This document shows positions 21,236 to 29,659 of a DNA stretch of 64,000 nt, in pieces (positions within the stretch are counted from its first letter, which is position 1; the number at the start of each line of letters is the position of its first letter). The notes beneath the pieces were generated by a model. The model had not been told where the DNA came from. It saw only the letters and a program-made list of their open reading frames with translations, and did no database searches. The translations under genes and the position numbers were made by a program. The DNA comes from JALOAT01 sp041685115 (GTDB lineage: Bacteria > Pseudomonadota > Gammaproteobacteria > Thiohalomonadales > Thiohalomonadaceae), in the NCBI GenBank assembly GCA_041685115.1, contig JAWLGK010000009.1, forward strand, positions 1-64,000, read 5' to 3'.

Positions 21236-23628
21236 ACGACGTGAACCGTGAGATGGTGCAGGAGACCACCCCGCTCGGCGACAAGGAACTGACGCAGCTC
21301 GATGCCTGGTGGCGTGCGGCCAACTACCTCTCCGTCGGCCAGATCTACCTGCTCGACAATCCGCTGCTCAAGAAGCCGCTAAGCCTCGATCACATCAAGC
21401 CACGTCTGCTCGGCCACTGGGGCACCACGCCGGGACTCAACTTCATCTACGTGCACCTGAACCGCGCCATCCGCCAGCGCGACCTCAACATGATCTACGT
21501 GTGCGGCCCCGGCCATGGCGGCCCGGCGATGGTCGCCAATGCCTGGCTGGAAGGCACATACAGTGAGGTCTATCCGGACGTGACCCGTGATGAGCGCGGC
21601 ATGCAGCGGCTGTTCAAGCAGTTTTCCTTCCCCGGCGGCATACCGAGCCACGTCGCGCCGGAAACCCCGGGCTCCATCCACGAAGGCGGTGAACTGGGTT
21701 ACGCGCTGTCGCACGCCTTCGGTGCGGCCTTCGACAACCCGGACCTCGTCGTCGCCTGTATCGTCGGCGACGGCGAAGCGGAGACCGGGCCGCTTGCTGC
21801 CTCGTGGCACTCCAACAAGTTCCTGAACCCGGTCAGCGATGGCGCCGTGCTGCCCATCCTGCACCTGAACGGCTACAAGATCGCCAACCCGACCATCCTG
21901 GCACGCATGCCTCACGACGAGCTGAACGCCCTGTTGTGGGGCTACGGCTACGAGCCCTACTACGTGGAGGGCAGCGACCCGGCGGTCATGCACCAGGCCT
22001 TCGCCGCCACGCTCGATCGGGCCTTGGACCGTATTCATGCCATCCAGCAGGCGGCGCGCCAGGGCAGCGCGGCGACCGCGATGCGCCCACGCTGGCCCAT
22101 GATCGTGCTGCGCAGCCCCAAGGGCTGGACCGGCCCGCGCGAGGTGGACGGCAAGAAGACGGAAGATTTCTGGCGCTCGCACCAAGTCCCGTTCGCGGGC
22201 CTGCAAACCAACCCGCGTTACATAGACCTGCTCAAGTACTGGATGGAGAGCTACGAGCCGGATCGGCTGTTCGACGACGAGGGCCGGCCGGTGCAGGACA
22301 TCCTCGACATCGTGCCGCAAGGCGAACGCCGCATGTCGGCCAATCCGCACGCCAACGGCGGCGCGGTGCTGAAGGCCCTGCGCCTGCCCGATTTTCGCGA
22401 CTACGCGGTGGCGGTGGAACGCCCGGGCACCCGTTTCGCCGAGGCCACCCGCGTGCTCGGCGGGTTTCTGCGCGATGTGATGCAGCGTAACCGCGAGCAA
22501 CGCAATTTCCGCCTGTTCGGGCCCGATGAAACCGCGTCCAATCGGCTCGACGCGGTGTTCGACGAGACCCAACGCACCTGGCTGGACGAGACCAAGCCCT
22601 ATGACGAGCACCTCGCGCCCGACGGCCGCGTCATGGAGATCCTCTCCGAGCACACCTGCCAGGGCTGGCTGGAGGGTTATCTGCTCACCGGCCGCCACGG
22701 CATCTTCTCGTGCTACGAGGCCTTCATCCACATCGTGGATTCCATGTTCAACCAGCACGCCAAGTGGCTGAAGGTGACGCGCCACATCCCCTGGCGCCGG
22801 CCCATCGCCTCGCTCACCTATCTGCTCACCTCACACGTCTGGCGCCAGGACCACAACGGCTTTTCGCACCAGGACCCGGGCTTCATCGATCACGTGGTGA
22901 ACAAGAAGGCCGAGATCATCCGCGTCTACCTGCCGCCCGATGCCAATACGCTGCTGTCCGTGGCCGACCACTGCCTGCGCTCGCGCCACTACGTGAACGT
23001 GATCGTGGCCGGCAAGCAGCCGGGCCTGCAGTACCTGGACATGGATGCTGCGGTGAAGCACGCCACGGCCGGCATCGGCATCTGGGAGTGGGCGAGCAAC
23101 GATCGCGGCGGCGATCCGGACGTGGTGATGGCCTGCGCCGGTGACGTACCGACCCTGGAGACCCTCGCCGCCGTGGACATCCTGCGCAAGGAATTGCCCA
23201 CCCTGAAGGTGCGCGTGGTGAACATCGTCAACCTGATGCGCCTGCAACCGCCCAGCGAACACCCGCACGGCCTCAGCGACAGCGATTTCGATAACATCTT
23301 CACCACCGACAAGCCCATCATCATGGCCTACCACGGCTATCCGTGGCTCATCCACCGCCTGACCTATCGCCGCACCAACCACGACAACCTGCACGTACGC
23401 GGCTACAAGGAAGAGGGCACCACCTCGACGCCGTTCGACATGGTGGTGATGAACGACCTGGACCGCTATCACCTGGTCATGGACGTGATCGACCGCCTCC
23501 CGCAACTGGGCGCCTCGGCGGCGTACACCAAGCAGAAGATGCGCGACAAGCTGGTGGAGCACCAGGAATACACGCGCAAACACGGCGAGGACATGCCGGA
23601 GATCCGCGATTGGCGTTGGTCGTATTGA
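21232..23628 (+). CDS. xfp: Xylulose-5-phosphate/fructose-6-phosphate phosphoketolase
   Basis: This 798-residue thiamine-diphosphate enzyme cleaves xylulose 5-phosphate (and often fructose 6-phosphate) with phosphate to acetyl phosphate plus glyceraldehyde 3-phosphate or erythrose 4-phosphate. Visible motifs are LLGHWGTTPGLNFIYVHLNR, GPGHGGPA, ETPGSIHEGGELGYALSHA, the diphosphate-binding GDGEAETGP around residue 180, and HQDPGFIDHV in the pyrimidine domain. The start is the ATG overlapping the ackA stop, not the longer upstream frame. Length is normal for the family. Confidence 0.96.
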   Translation: MNDVNREMVQETTPLGDKELTQLDAWWRAANYLSVGQIYLLDNPLLKKPLSLDHIKPRLLGHWGTTPGLNFIYVHLNRAIRQRDLNMIYVCGPGHGGPAMVANAWLEGTYSEVYPDVTRDERGMQRLFKQFSFPGGIPSHVAPETPGSIHEGGELGYALSHAFGAAFDNPDLVVACIVGDGEAETGPLAASWHSNKFLNPVSDGAVLPILHLNGYKIANPTILARMPHDELNALLWGYGYEPYYVEGSDPAVMHQAFAATLDRALDRIHAIQQAARQGSAATAMRPRWPMIVLRSPKGWTGPREVDGKKTEDFWRSHQVPFAGLQTNPRYIDLLKYWMESYEPDRLFDDEGRPVQDILDIVPQGERRMSANPHANGGAVLKALRLPDFRDYAVAVERPGTRFAEATRVLGGFLRDVMQRNREQRNFRLFGPDETASNRLDAVFDETQRTWLDETKPYDEHLAPDGRVMEILSEHTCQGWLEGYLLTGRHGIFSCYEAFIHIVDSMFNQHAKWLKVTRHIPWRRPIASLTYLLTSHVWRQDHNGFSHQDPGFIDHVVNKKAEIIRVYLPPDANTLLSVADHCLRSRHYVNVIVAGKQPGLQYLDMDAAVKHATAGIGIWEWASNDRGGDPDVVMACAGDVPTLETLAAVDILRKELPTLKVRVVNIVNLMRLQPPSEHPHGLSDSDFDNIFTTDKPIIMAYHGYPWLIHRLTYRRTNHDNLHVRGYKEEGTTSTPFDMVVMNDLDRYHLVMDVIDRLPQLGASAAYTKQKMRDKLVEHQEYTRKHGEDMPEIRDWRWSY

Positions 23629-23811
23629 GCCGACCGCGAAAAAGGGATTCAACGCAGAGATGCAGAGAACGCAAAGGGACTTCTGCTCAATGAGGCGCGA
23701 GATCTCTCTCGCGCCCTTCGCTGCCAAGTCTCACAGCCGGGCTGAGCCTGAGGAATCCCCACGAATGCACGAGCTAACTGACTGATTGCAAAAATTCGCA
23801 GTCTGCCTGTC

Positions 23812-23906
23812 GTAGGTCACGTTGCGATAGCTACGTGACATGCCTTGAGTCCCGTGCCACGCCCTGTCACGTAGCCGCTATCGCGCCAACGTGACCTACG
23901 TTTTTT
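23812..23906. repeat. Large imperfect inverted repeat with T-tract
   Basis: The arms GTAGGTCACGTTG...TACGTGACA (23812-23840) and TGTCACGTA...CAACGTGACCTAC (23865-23899) pair over nearly their whole length, followed by TTTTTT. The same arm occurs in decayed form at 12,431. It is a dispersed repeat that may also terminate the ackA-xfp transcript. The rest of 23,629-24,061 shows no gene; a GTAGGAGCGGCTC...GCCGCGA palindrome lies at 24,015-24,040. Confidence 0.7.
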
Positions 23907-24061
23907 GGCTATTTCCGGGGAATGTAACCAAGGTGCGAGGTCTTGAATTTTCGTGTGGATCCCTCAGGGGCTGAGCCGGCCCCCACACAACAGCCGGGCG
24001 GTTACTGTCACGTGTAGGAGCGGCTCAGGCCGCGAGGTTTTCACCCGCCGCGATGGTTTTC

Positions 24062-25300
24062 TCAGGCCTTTGCGCGGGCGGGGAGCGGGTCTTCCACCTT
24101 GAAGCTGGTGCAGGCGTCGGTGCCCACGGCCAGTTCCAGGCCCTTGCGGAAGTAGTCCGTGGCCTTCTCGTGTTCATCGAACTGGAACAGCAGCACGCCC
24201 AGTTCGCGGTAGGTCTCGGCGCGCGGTTCCATGCCGAGGCTGGCCTCCATGTAGGTGCGCGCCTTGCCCCACAGGCGGTTCTGCAGGCTGATGCGGCCGA
24301 GGGTGAGCAGCAGCAGGGCGCTGCGCTCGTGGCGTTTCAGCCAGCCCTCCGCCGTGGCGAGCTGTTGGTTGAGGTCCTTGCCGCGCACCAGGCCGTAGAG
24401 GCGCACCAGTTCCGGGTCCCACTGACGCTTCAGGGCATCGCGCAGCAGCTCCTCGGAGGCCGGGCCCTGGCCGAGGCAGGCCAGGTTGCGGGCGAAGGCG
24501 GCAGTCACGTAGCCATCCTCATGCAGGGGGCGTGGCACCGCCTCCCAGGCCTCGCGCAGCTTGCTGATTTCGCCGCTGCGGCCGGCCATATCGAGCAGAC
24601 GCGCATGGGCGAGCCGTTCGGTGGCGAGCAGTTCCTCGGCCGGCAGCCCCGAATGGCGGCGCATGTCCGGGATCAGCGCGGCCAGCTCGCGCCAGCTGCC
24701 GAGCTGTTCATAGACGCGGCGCAGCAGGCACAGCACGTGGTTGTGCTTGGGGGCGAGGGCACGCAGGTGTTCCAGCGTCGCGAGCGCCTGTTCCCACTGG
24801 CCCTGCGCCATGCGCACCTCGGCCTGGGTCAGGCCGACGGCCATCGCTGCGTCCGGCATGGCCCGGTGGGCGAGCGTGAGGTAGTGGTCGCGGCGCTCGC
24901 TGGCGTCCTGCTGTTGGGCCGCCCGCGCCGCCGATAAATAGTTGATGACCGGCGACTCGCTGTCGTCCGCGGCGCGGACGAGGTCGCGCTCGGCCCGTTT
25001 CCAGCTGCCCTCGGCGAGCTGGACCAGACCCCGCTGGGTGAGGCGGCGTGCCCGTGCGGTGCGGCGGTGCTGGCGCCAGGCTGCGAGACGACGCGGCATG
25101 CCCCAGGTGTTCACCCCCAGGCGCAGGGCGGCATAGGTGACGGCGAAGCCCACCACCAGGGCGGCGAGCGCGAAGCCGAGCGAGGTCTCAAGGACCCAGG
25201 GGCCGCGGGTCACGAGCACGTAGCCCGGGTCGCGCGCGGCCAGCAGCGCCACACCGACCGAGGCGATCAGGACCACCAGGGTGGAGAGCAGCAGCTTCAT
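24062..25300 (-). CDS. hemY: HemY-type TPR membrane protein
   Basis: This 412-residue HemY protein of the proteobacterial hemCDXY cluster is not the oxidase of the same name. Two N-terminal transmembrane helices (about residues 3-22 and 41-61) flank a short periplasmic turn. They are followed by HemY_N-type sequence (GMPRRLAAWRQHRRTARARRLTQRGLVQLAEGSWKRAERDL) broken into tetratricopeptide helices to the end. It is an inner-membrane scaffold of uncertain biochemical role in haem synthesis. The ATG overlaps the hemDX stop by 4 bases, so it is the last gene of a coupled operon. Confidence 0.9.
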   Translation of the reverse strand: MKLLLSTLVVLIASVGVALLAARDPGYVLVTRGPWVLETSLGFALAALVVGFAVTYAALRLGVNTWGMPRRLAAWRQHRRTARARRLTQRGLVQLAEGSWKRAERDLVRAADDSESPVINYLSAARAAQQQDASERRDHYLTLAHRAMPDAAMAVGLTQAEVRMAQGQWEQALATLEHLRALAPKHNHVLCLLRRVYEQLGSWRELAALIPDMRRHSGLPAEELLATERLAHARLLDMAGRSGEISKLREAWEAVPRPLHEDGYVTAAFARNLACLGQGPASEELLRDALKRQWDPELVRLYGLVRGKDLNQQLATAEGWLKRHERSALLLLTLGRISLQNRLWGKARTYMEASLGMEPRAETYRELGVLLFQFDEHEKATDYFRKGLELAVGTDACTSFKVEDPLPARAKA

Positions 25301-27165
25301 GTTTCGCCCTCCACGCGCGGCGGCGTCAACTCGCGTACGGTGCGGCGGAGTACACGCAGCGAACCGCCGATGTCCGGCAGGTCGGGCGCGATCTGTTCCT
25401 GCTGGAGGCGTGCGAGCCCTTGCAGGAAGGCCTCGCCCGGCGCGGTATCCGTATTGAAGTATTCGTGGGTCCAGCGCTCCGCCTCGGCCAGGGCCGCGCG
25501 ATATACCGTCGTCTCACGTTGCAGCAGCGCCAAGCGCGCGGTCTCGAGCTTGAGCGCCAGGTTCTGCTGCAGATAGAAGCGCTGCTCCGGGGGCAGCAGC
25601 GGCTGCACAGCGGCGTCGCGGCGGCGCACCGTGACCAGTCCCTTGATGTCCTGCCACATGGCGGTGAACAGTTCGCGCCAGTCGGCCGCGCGGCTGGGTG
25701 GGGTCGCTTCGGCCTCGCCTGCGGGCCGCTGGTCCAGCTCCGCGGACAGGGGCAGGGCCGCAATGCCGTGCATGAGCGCGGTGACCTTCAGGGCCAGACC
25801 GCTGCGGTCGACGCCCGGCACGGCACGCAGGCTCTCCAGTTCGCCGGCGATGGCCTCGCGCACCGGCACCATGGCCGGGTCCTGCAAGGCGCGCAGGCGG
25901 CCGTCGGCCTCTTCGAGGGCGGCGACCGCCGCGGGGATGTCGCGCTCGAAGCGCAGGCGACGGTTGGCGATGGTGAGCAGGTAGTCCACCTCGGCGAGCT
26001 GCCAGTCGCTGCGGTCGCGGGCCAGACGCATGCGCAGGTCGTCCACCGCGGCCTTGAGTGCCTGGCGCTGGGTCAGCGCCTCCTGGGTGCCCCTGAGGGC
26101 GCTGTCCAGTTCCGTGGCCTGGCGCGTGGTGGCCGTTTGCAGGGCTTCGATCTGTCCGGCCAGGGTGGCCTGTACCGTGTCGGCCTCGGCGCGAGTGCGT
26201 TCGAGTTCGTTCCACAGCCAGGCGGCGGTGCCGCCGGCCGCCAGGGCGAGCACCAGGGCGGTGACGCCCAGCAGGCGTCCGCTGCGGCGCTTGCCGTCCG
26301 CTGGTTTGTCGGGTGCGCCGACCAGCGCGCCGGGCGCCGTCGGTTCGGTGGCCGCGCTCTGCGGTGTGTCGTTGTCTTCGCTCATCCCCTCTCTTCCCTC
26401 AGGCGTCACGCAGCGCACCACGGCGGCTGCGACGGACGCGTCATCCGCGTTTTCGGCCACGATGATCGGGCCGTGAAATCCGAGCTCGGCAGCGGTGCGG
26501 CGCTGGCGCTCCGCCCCGAGCACCAACGGCAGCGCGAGCAACGCCGGTGCATGCTCCCCGGCCATGGCCACCAGGTTGCGCAGGCCCTCGCCGCTGGTGG
26601 CAGTCACCACCTGCACGCGGCCATCCACCAGCGCCTGGAGTGCCTCGGCGGGCGCCGCTTCGGGCACGGCGCGGCGATAGACCTCGGCATATTCCACCGT
26701 GGCGCCCCGCGCCCGCAAGGTTTCGGCCAGCAACTCGCGACCGCCGTCACCACGCACGATGAGTACGCGCCGCCCATGCATGTCCTGCAATTGCGGCAGC
26801 GCGAGCAGGCCCTCGCTATCGAAGCGGTCGGCTGGCCGCAGGTCCGGCGTGCGTCCGGTCTGCTCGGCCACGGCGCGGGCGGTGCCGTCGCCGACCACCG
26901 CCACCTGGATGCCGTCCGGCAGCGGTCCCGCGAGCGCCAAGCCGTGGGTCACCGCATTGGCGCTGACGAACACCAGCAGGTCGAACTCCGCCAGGTGCGC
27001 CAGCGTGCGCGCGGCGGCGGTCGGGTCGTGGGGCGGGACGATGTCCAGCGTGGGCCAGCACAGGGCGGTGCCGCCCAGGGCCTCGACGCGTTCCGCCAGG
27101 CCTTGGGCCTGATGGGCCGGCCGGGTGATCAGTACCCCGATACCGGCCAGCTCATGCGTCGGCAT
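25297..27165 (-). CDS. hemDX: Fused uroporphyrinogen-III synthase HemD-HemX
   Basis: This is a 622-residue fusion. Residues 1-255 are uroporphyrinogen-III synthase, which closes and flips ring D of hydroxymethylbilane (GVLITRPAHQAQGL, FVSANAV, VVGDGTARAV, VLIVRGDGGRELL, VTATSGEGLRNL). Residues 262-295 are an acidic/polar linker, about 297-318 a transmembrane helix, and the rest a periplasmic HemX domain with an initial coiled coil. An ATG at residue 261 (position 26385) is preceded by GGAAGAGAGGGG, which looks like the original hemX start. The gene overlaps hemC by 14 bases and hemY by 4. Such fusions occur in several gammaproteobacteria. Confidence 0.92.
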   Translation of the reverse strand: MPTHELAGIGVLITRPAHQAQGLAERVEALGGTALCWPTLDIVPPHDPTAAARTLAHLAEFDLLVFVSANAVTHGLALAGPLPDGIQVAVVGDGTARAVAEQTGRTPDLRPADRFDSEGLLALPQLQDMHGRRVLIVRGDGGRELLAETLRARGATVEYAEVYRRAVPEAAPAEALQALVDGRVQVVTATSGEGLRNLVAMAGEHAPALLALPLVLGAERQRRTAAELGFHGPIIVAENADDASVAAAVVRCVTPEGREGMSEDNDTPQSAATEPTAPGALVGAPDKPADGKRRSGRLLGVTALVLALAAGGTAAWLWNELERTRAEADTVQATLAGQIEALQTATTRQATELDSALRGTQEALTQRQALKAAVDDLRMRLARDRSDWQLAEVDYLLTIANRRLRFERDIPAAVAALEEADGRLRALQDPAMVPVREAIAGELESLRAVPGVDRSGLALKVTALMHGIAALPLSAELDQRPAGEAEATPPSRAADWRELFTAMWQDIKGLVTVRRRDAAVQPLLPPEQRFYLQQNLALKLETARLALLQRETTVYRAALAEAERWTHEYFNTDTAPGEAFLQGLARLQQEQIAPDLPDIGGSLRVLRRTVRELTPPRVEGET

Positions 27166-28081
27166 AGAGGGCCTTCAGGATCTCGGCGGCGCCGTCGGCC
27201 AGTAGGGCGTCCGCCACCGCCGTGCCCACGGCCTCGGCCTCACCGCGCGGGGCGGACTTCTCCACGAACACGCGACGCGTGCCGTCCGGCCAGCCCACCA
27301 GACCGCGCAGGCGCAGTGTCTCGCCCTCCAGGGTGGCATAGCCGGCGATGGGTGCCTGGCAGCCGCCTTGCAGGCGGTGATTCATGGCCCGTTCCGCGGC
27401 GACGCGGGTCCAGGTGTCCGGGTGGTTGAGCGGCGCCAACAGGGCGCGCATCTCCGCGTCGTCGCAGCGGCACTCCACGCCCACGGCGCCCTGGCCCACG
27501 GCGGGCAGGCTGAGCTCCGGTTCGAGCAGTTGGGTGATGCGGTCCGCCAGGCCCAGGCGCTTCAGGCCGGCGCTGGCGAGGATGATGGCGTCGTAGTCGC
27601 CGGCGTCGAGCTTGGCCAGGCGGGTCTGCACGTTGCCGCGCAGGAAGGTGATGTCCAGGTCCGGGCGATGGGCCAGCACCTGACACTGGCGGCGCAGGCT
27701 GGAGGTGCCCACCCGCGCCCCCTGGGGCAGCGCATCCAGGCCCGCGAAGCGGCCTGAGACGAAGGCGTCGCGCGGGTCCTCGCGTTCGCACACCACGGCC
27801 AGGCACAGCCCTTCCGGGAATTCCATGGGCACGTCCTTCATGGAGTGCACGGCGATGTCGGCGTCGCCGTTCAACAGGCCTTCTTCGAGCTCTTTCACGA
27901 ACAGGCCCTTGCCGCCGATCTTCGCCAGCGGCGCGTCCAGGATCTTGTCGCCGCGGGAGACCATCTTGACCAGTTCGACCTGCAACCCGGGATGGGCGCG
28001 GCGCAGGGCGTCGGCGACATAATCGGCTTGCCAGAGCGCAAGCAGGCTCTGACGGGTGGCGATGCGGACGAGGCGGGACAT
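27152..28081 (-). CDS. hemC: Porphobilinogen deaminase (hydroxymethylbilane synthase)
   Basis: This 309-residue enzyme polymerises four porphobilinogens into hydroxymethylbilane. Diagnostic sequences are RIATRQSLLALWQADYV, VSRGDKI, GGKGLFVKELEEGLL, DIAVHSMKDVP, GTSSLRRQCQ, and the dipyrromethane-cofactor cysteine in LQGGCQAPIAGY. The start is the internal ATG (MSRLVRIATR); the frame extends 21 codons further upstream without family similarity. It is the first gene of the hemC-hemDX-hemY operon, transcribed divergently from the thioredoxin-fold gene. Confidence 0.95.
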   Translation of the reverse strand: MSRLVRIATRQSLLALWQADYVADALRRAHPGLQVELVKMVSRGDKILDAPLAKIGGKGLFVKELEEGLLNGDADIAVHSMKDVPMEFPEGLCLAVVCEREDPRDAFVSGRFAGLDALPQGARVGTSSLRRQCQVLAHRPDLDITFLRGNVQTRLAKLDAGDYDAIILASAGLKRLGLADRITQLLEPELSLPAVGQGAVGVECRCDDAEMRALLAPLNHPDTWTRVAAERAMNHRLQGGCQAPIAGYATLEGETLRLRGLVGWPDGTRRVFVEKSAPRGEAEAVGTAVADALLADGAAEILKALYADA

Positions 28082-28201
28082 GGCGATGGCTAAGGCTCTG
28101 CAACGAAAGGGCGAATCATACCCCCTTAGGGCATATTGCCGCACCGGGGAGGGGTACCTAAGCTAGCCGGAAGTGACGTAATTCCCATCTGGAGAAGCCG
28201 A

Positions 28202-28720
28202 GTGCACCTGCTGCGATTGATGACGGCCTGCGTGGCCTGCTGGATAGGCGCCGTGACGGCCGGGGAGGTGACCGTGCCGCAGGCGACCGATCTGCGCGCC
28301 GAGGCCGAGCGTGCGAGCGCGCGCCAGGTGCCGCTGCTGCTCATGTTCTCCGCCGAGCACTGCACCTTCTGCATGCGCATGGAAGACGAGTTCCTCGAGC
28401 CCATGATCATCAGCGGCGACTACGAGGACAAGGTGCTCATCCGCAAGCTGGAGCTCGGCGGCAGCACCTTGCGCGACTTCGACGGCAAGACCATCACCGT
28501 TGATGCCCTGGCCGAACGCTACAAGGTCTTCGTCACGCCCACGCTGGTGTTTCTCGACCCGGTCGGCCACCAGCTCACTGAAAAGATGGTGGGCCTGACC
28601 ACACCCGATTTCTTCGGCGGCTACCTGGACGCCTCCATCGATACCTCCCTGTCGCGCCTGCGCCGCAGCGGCGCCCTCGCCGCCCGCCCGGGCGCCTGCG
28701 CCCCCTCGGCCGCCTGCTGA
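28202..28720 (+). CDS. Exported thioredoxin-fold protein
   Basis: This 172-residue protein starts at a GTG with GGAG 7 bases upstream. A signal peptide (LLRLMTACVACWIGAVTAG) is followed by a thioredoxin-like domain. The active site reads CTFC in MFSAEHCTFCMRMEDEF. A VFVTPTLVFLDPVG segment carries the conserved cis-proline (VTPT). The C-terminal tail is Ala/Pro-rich and includes two cysteines. The layout resembles SoxW or thioredoxin_2-type periplasmic reductants, which reduce disulfides or c-type cytochrome cysteines. The exact partner is unknown. Confidence 0.8.
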   Translation: MHLLRLMTACVACWIGAVTAGEVTVPQATDLRAEAERASARQVPLLLMFSAEHCTFCMRMEDEFLEPMIISGDYEDKVLIRKLELGGSTLRDFDGKTITVDALAERYKVFVTPTLVFLDPVGHQLTEKMVGLTTPDFFGGYLDASIDTSLSRLRRSGALAARPGACAPSAAC

Positions 28721-28733
28721 ACTGAGGGGGTTA

Positions 28734-28866
28734 AACGCGGAGGGCGCGGAGGCGCGGAGGACGCGGAGGAAAACAGGGCTCCTTGCCCATGCCCTCAGCG
28801 CCACGTTGAAGTTTTTGGGGTATTCCGTTCCCTCTGCGTCCTCCGCGCCTCCGCGCCCTCCGCGTT
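28734..28866. repeat. GCGGAGG inverted repeat element, copy A
   Basis: The left arm (28734-28770) is built of GGAGGCGCGGAGGACGCGG-like steps. The right arm (28830-28866) is its reverse complement, separated by about 60 bases. A second copy lies at 58,658-58,768. The element has no coding capacity and is palindromic at large scale. Confidence 0.7.
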
Positions 28867-28927
28867 ACGCTTGCCCCTTCAGATGCGCAGGCCTCTGTGG
28901 CCCTGCGCTGGTCATTTCTTCTTCCGT

Positions 28928-29659
28928 TCAAAGCACCCCGCCGCGCAACAGCCGCCGCAGCTCGGGGGCGTGGCGGCGGCTGACCTCCAGGGTTTCCTCC
29001 ACCTCCGCGAGCCGTACGCGGCACTGGCCTTCCGCACCTTCGATGCCGCGGAGCGCCCGGCGCGCCACCAGGGCGTTGCGGTGGATGCGTACGAATGCCT
29101 CGCCGAATTCCTCTTCCAGCGCCTTCAAGGAATCCTCGATGAGCAACTCGCCGCCGCGATGGCGTGCGGTCACGTACTTCTGGTCGGCCTGGAAATAGAC
29201 CACGTCCGCCACCGGCACCAGGCGCAGCGCCCCTTGCACCGTGGCGGAGAGGTGGGTTCGGGCGCGGCGGTCGGCGGGCGCGAGGGCCGCGGCCTCGGCG
29301 CCGCTCAGCCGCCGGGCCTTGTCGAGGGCTTTCCCAAGGCGCTCGGCGCGGATGGGCTTGAGCAGGTAATCCACCGCCTGCGCCTCGAAGGCCTGCAGGG
29401 CGAAATCGCCGTACGCGGTGGTGAACACCACCGCCGGCGGCTGCGGCAATCGCGCCAGATGACGCGCCGCCTCCAGCCCGTCCATACCCGGCATGCGGAT
29501 GTCCAGCAACACCACGTCGGGGGTGAGCGCGGTGGCGCGCTCCAGGGCCTCCCGGCCGTTGCCCGCCTGGCCGACTACGGTAACGCCGTCGAGGGCCCCC
29601 AGCAGGCGGCACAGGCGATCGCGCGCGGGCGCCTCGTCGTCGACCACCAGGACCTTCAT
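28928..29659 (-). CDS. algR: LytTR response regulator AlgR
   Basis: This is a 243-residue two-component regulator. The receiver domain (1-120) has the acidic pair Asp7/Asp8, phospho-acceptor Asp53 (VVLLDIRMPGMDG) and Lys101 in DYLLKP. The C-terminal LytTR DNA-binding domain spans about 138-240 (VADVVYFQADQKYVTARH, FVRIHRNALV). LytTR regulators such as AlgR control exopolysaccharide, type IV pili and virulence genes. The gene overlaps algZ by 4 bases and is co-transcribed after it. The exopolysaccharide locus 5 kb away is a plausible target, by inference. Confidence 0.9.
   Translation of the reverse strand: MKVLVVDDEAPARDRLCRLLGALDGVTVVGQAGNGREALERATALTPDVVLLDIRMPGMDGLEAARHLARLPQPPAVVFTTAYGDFALQAFEAQAVDYLLKPIRAERLGKALDKARRLSGAEAAALAPADRRARTHLSATVQGALRLVPVADVVYFQADQKYVTARHRGGELLIEDSLKALEEEFGEAFVRIHRNALVARRALRGIEGAEGQCRVRLAEVEETLEVSRRHAPELRRLLRGGVL

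Noticed and set aside
20042..22785. Long minus-strand frames opposite ackA and xfp
   Set aside because: Shadow frames rich in His, Val, Gly and Ala with no motif; the + strand encodes unmistakable enzymes.
25420..27429. A 669-codon + strand frame opposite hemDX and hemC
   Set aside because: Shadow of the minus-strand haem genes; low-complexity Gly/Arg/Gln composition with no recognisable domain.
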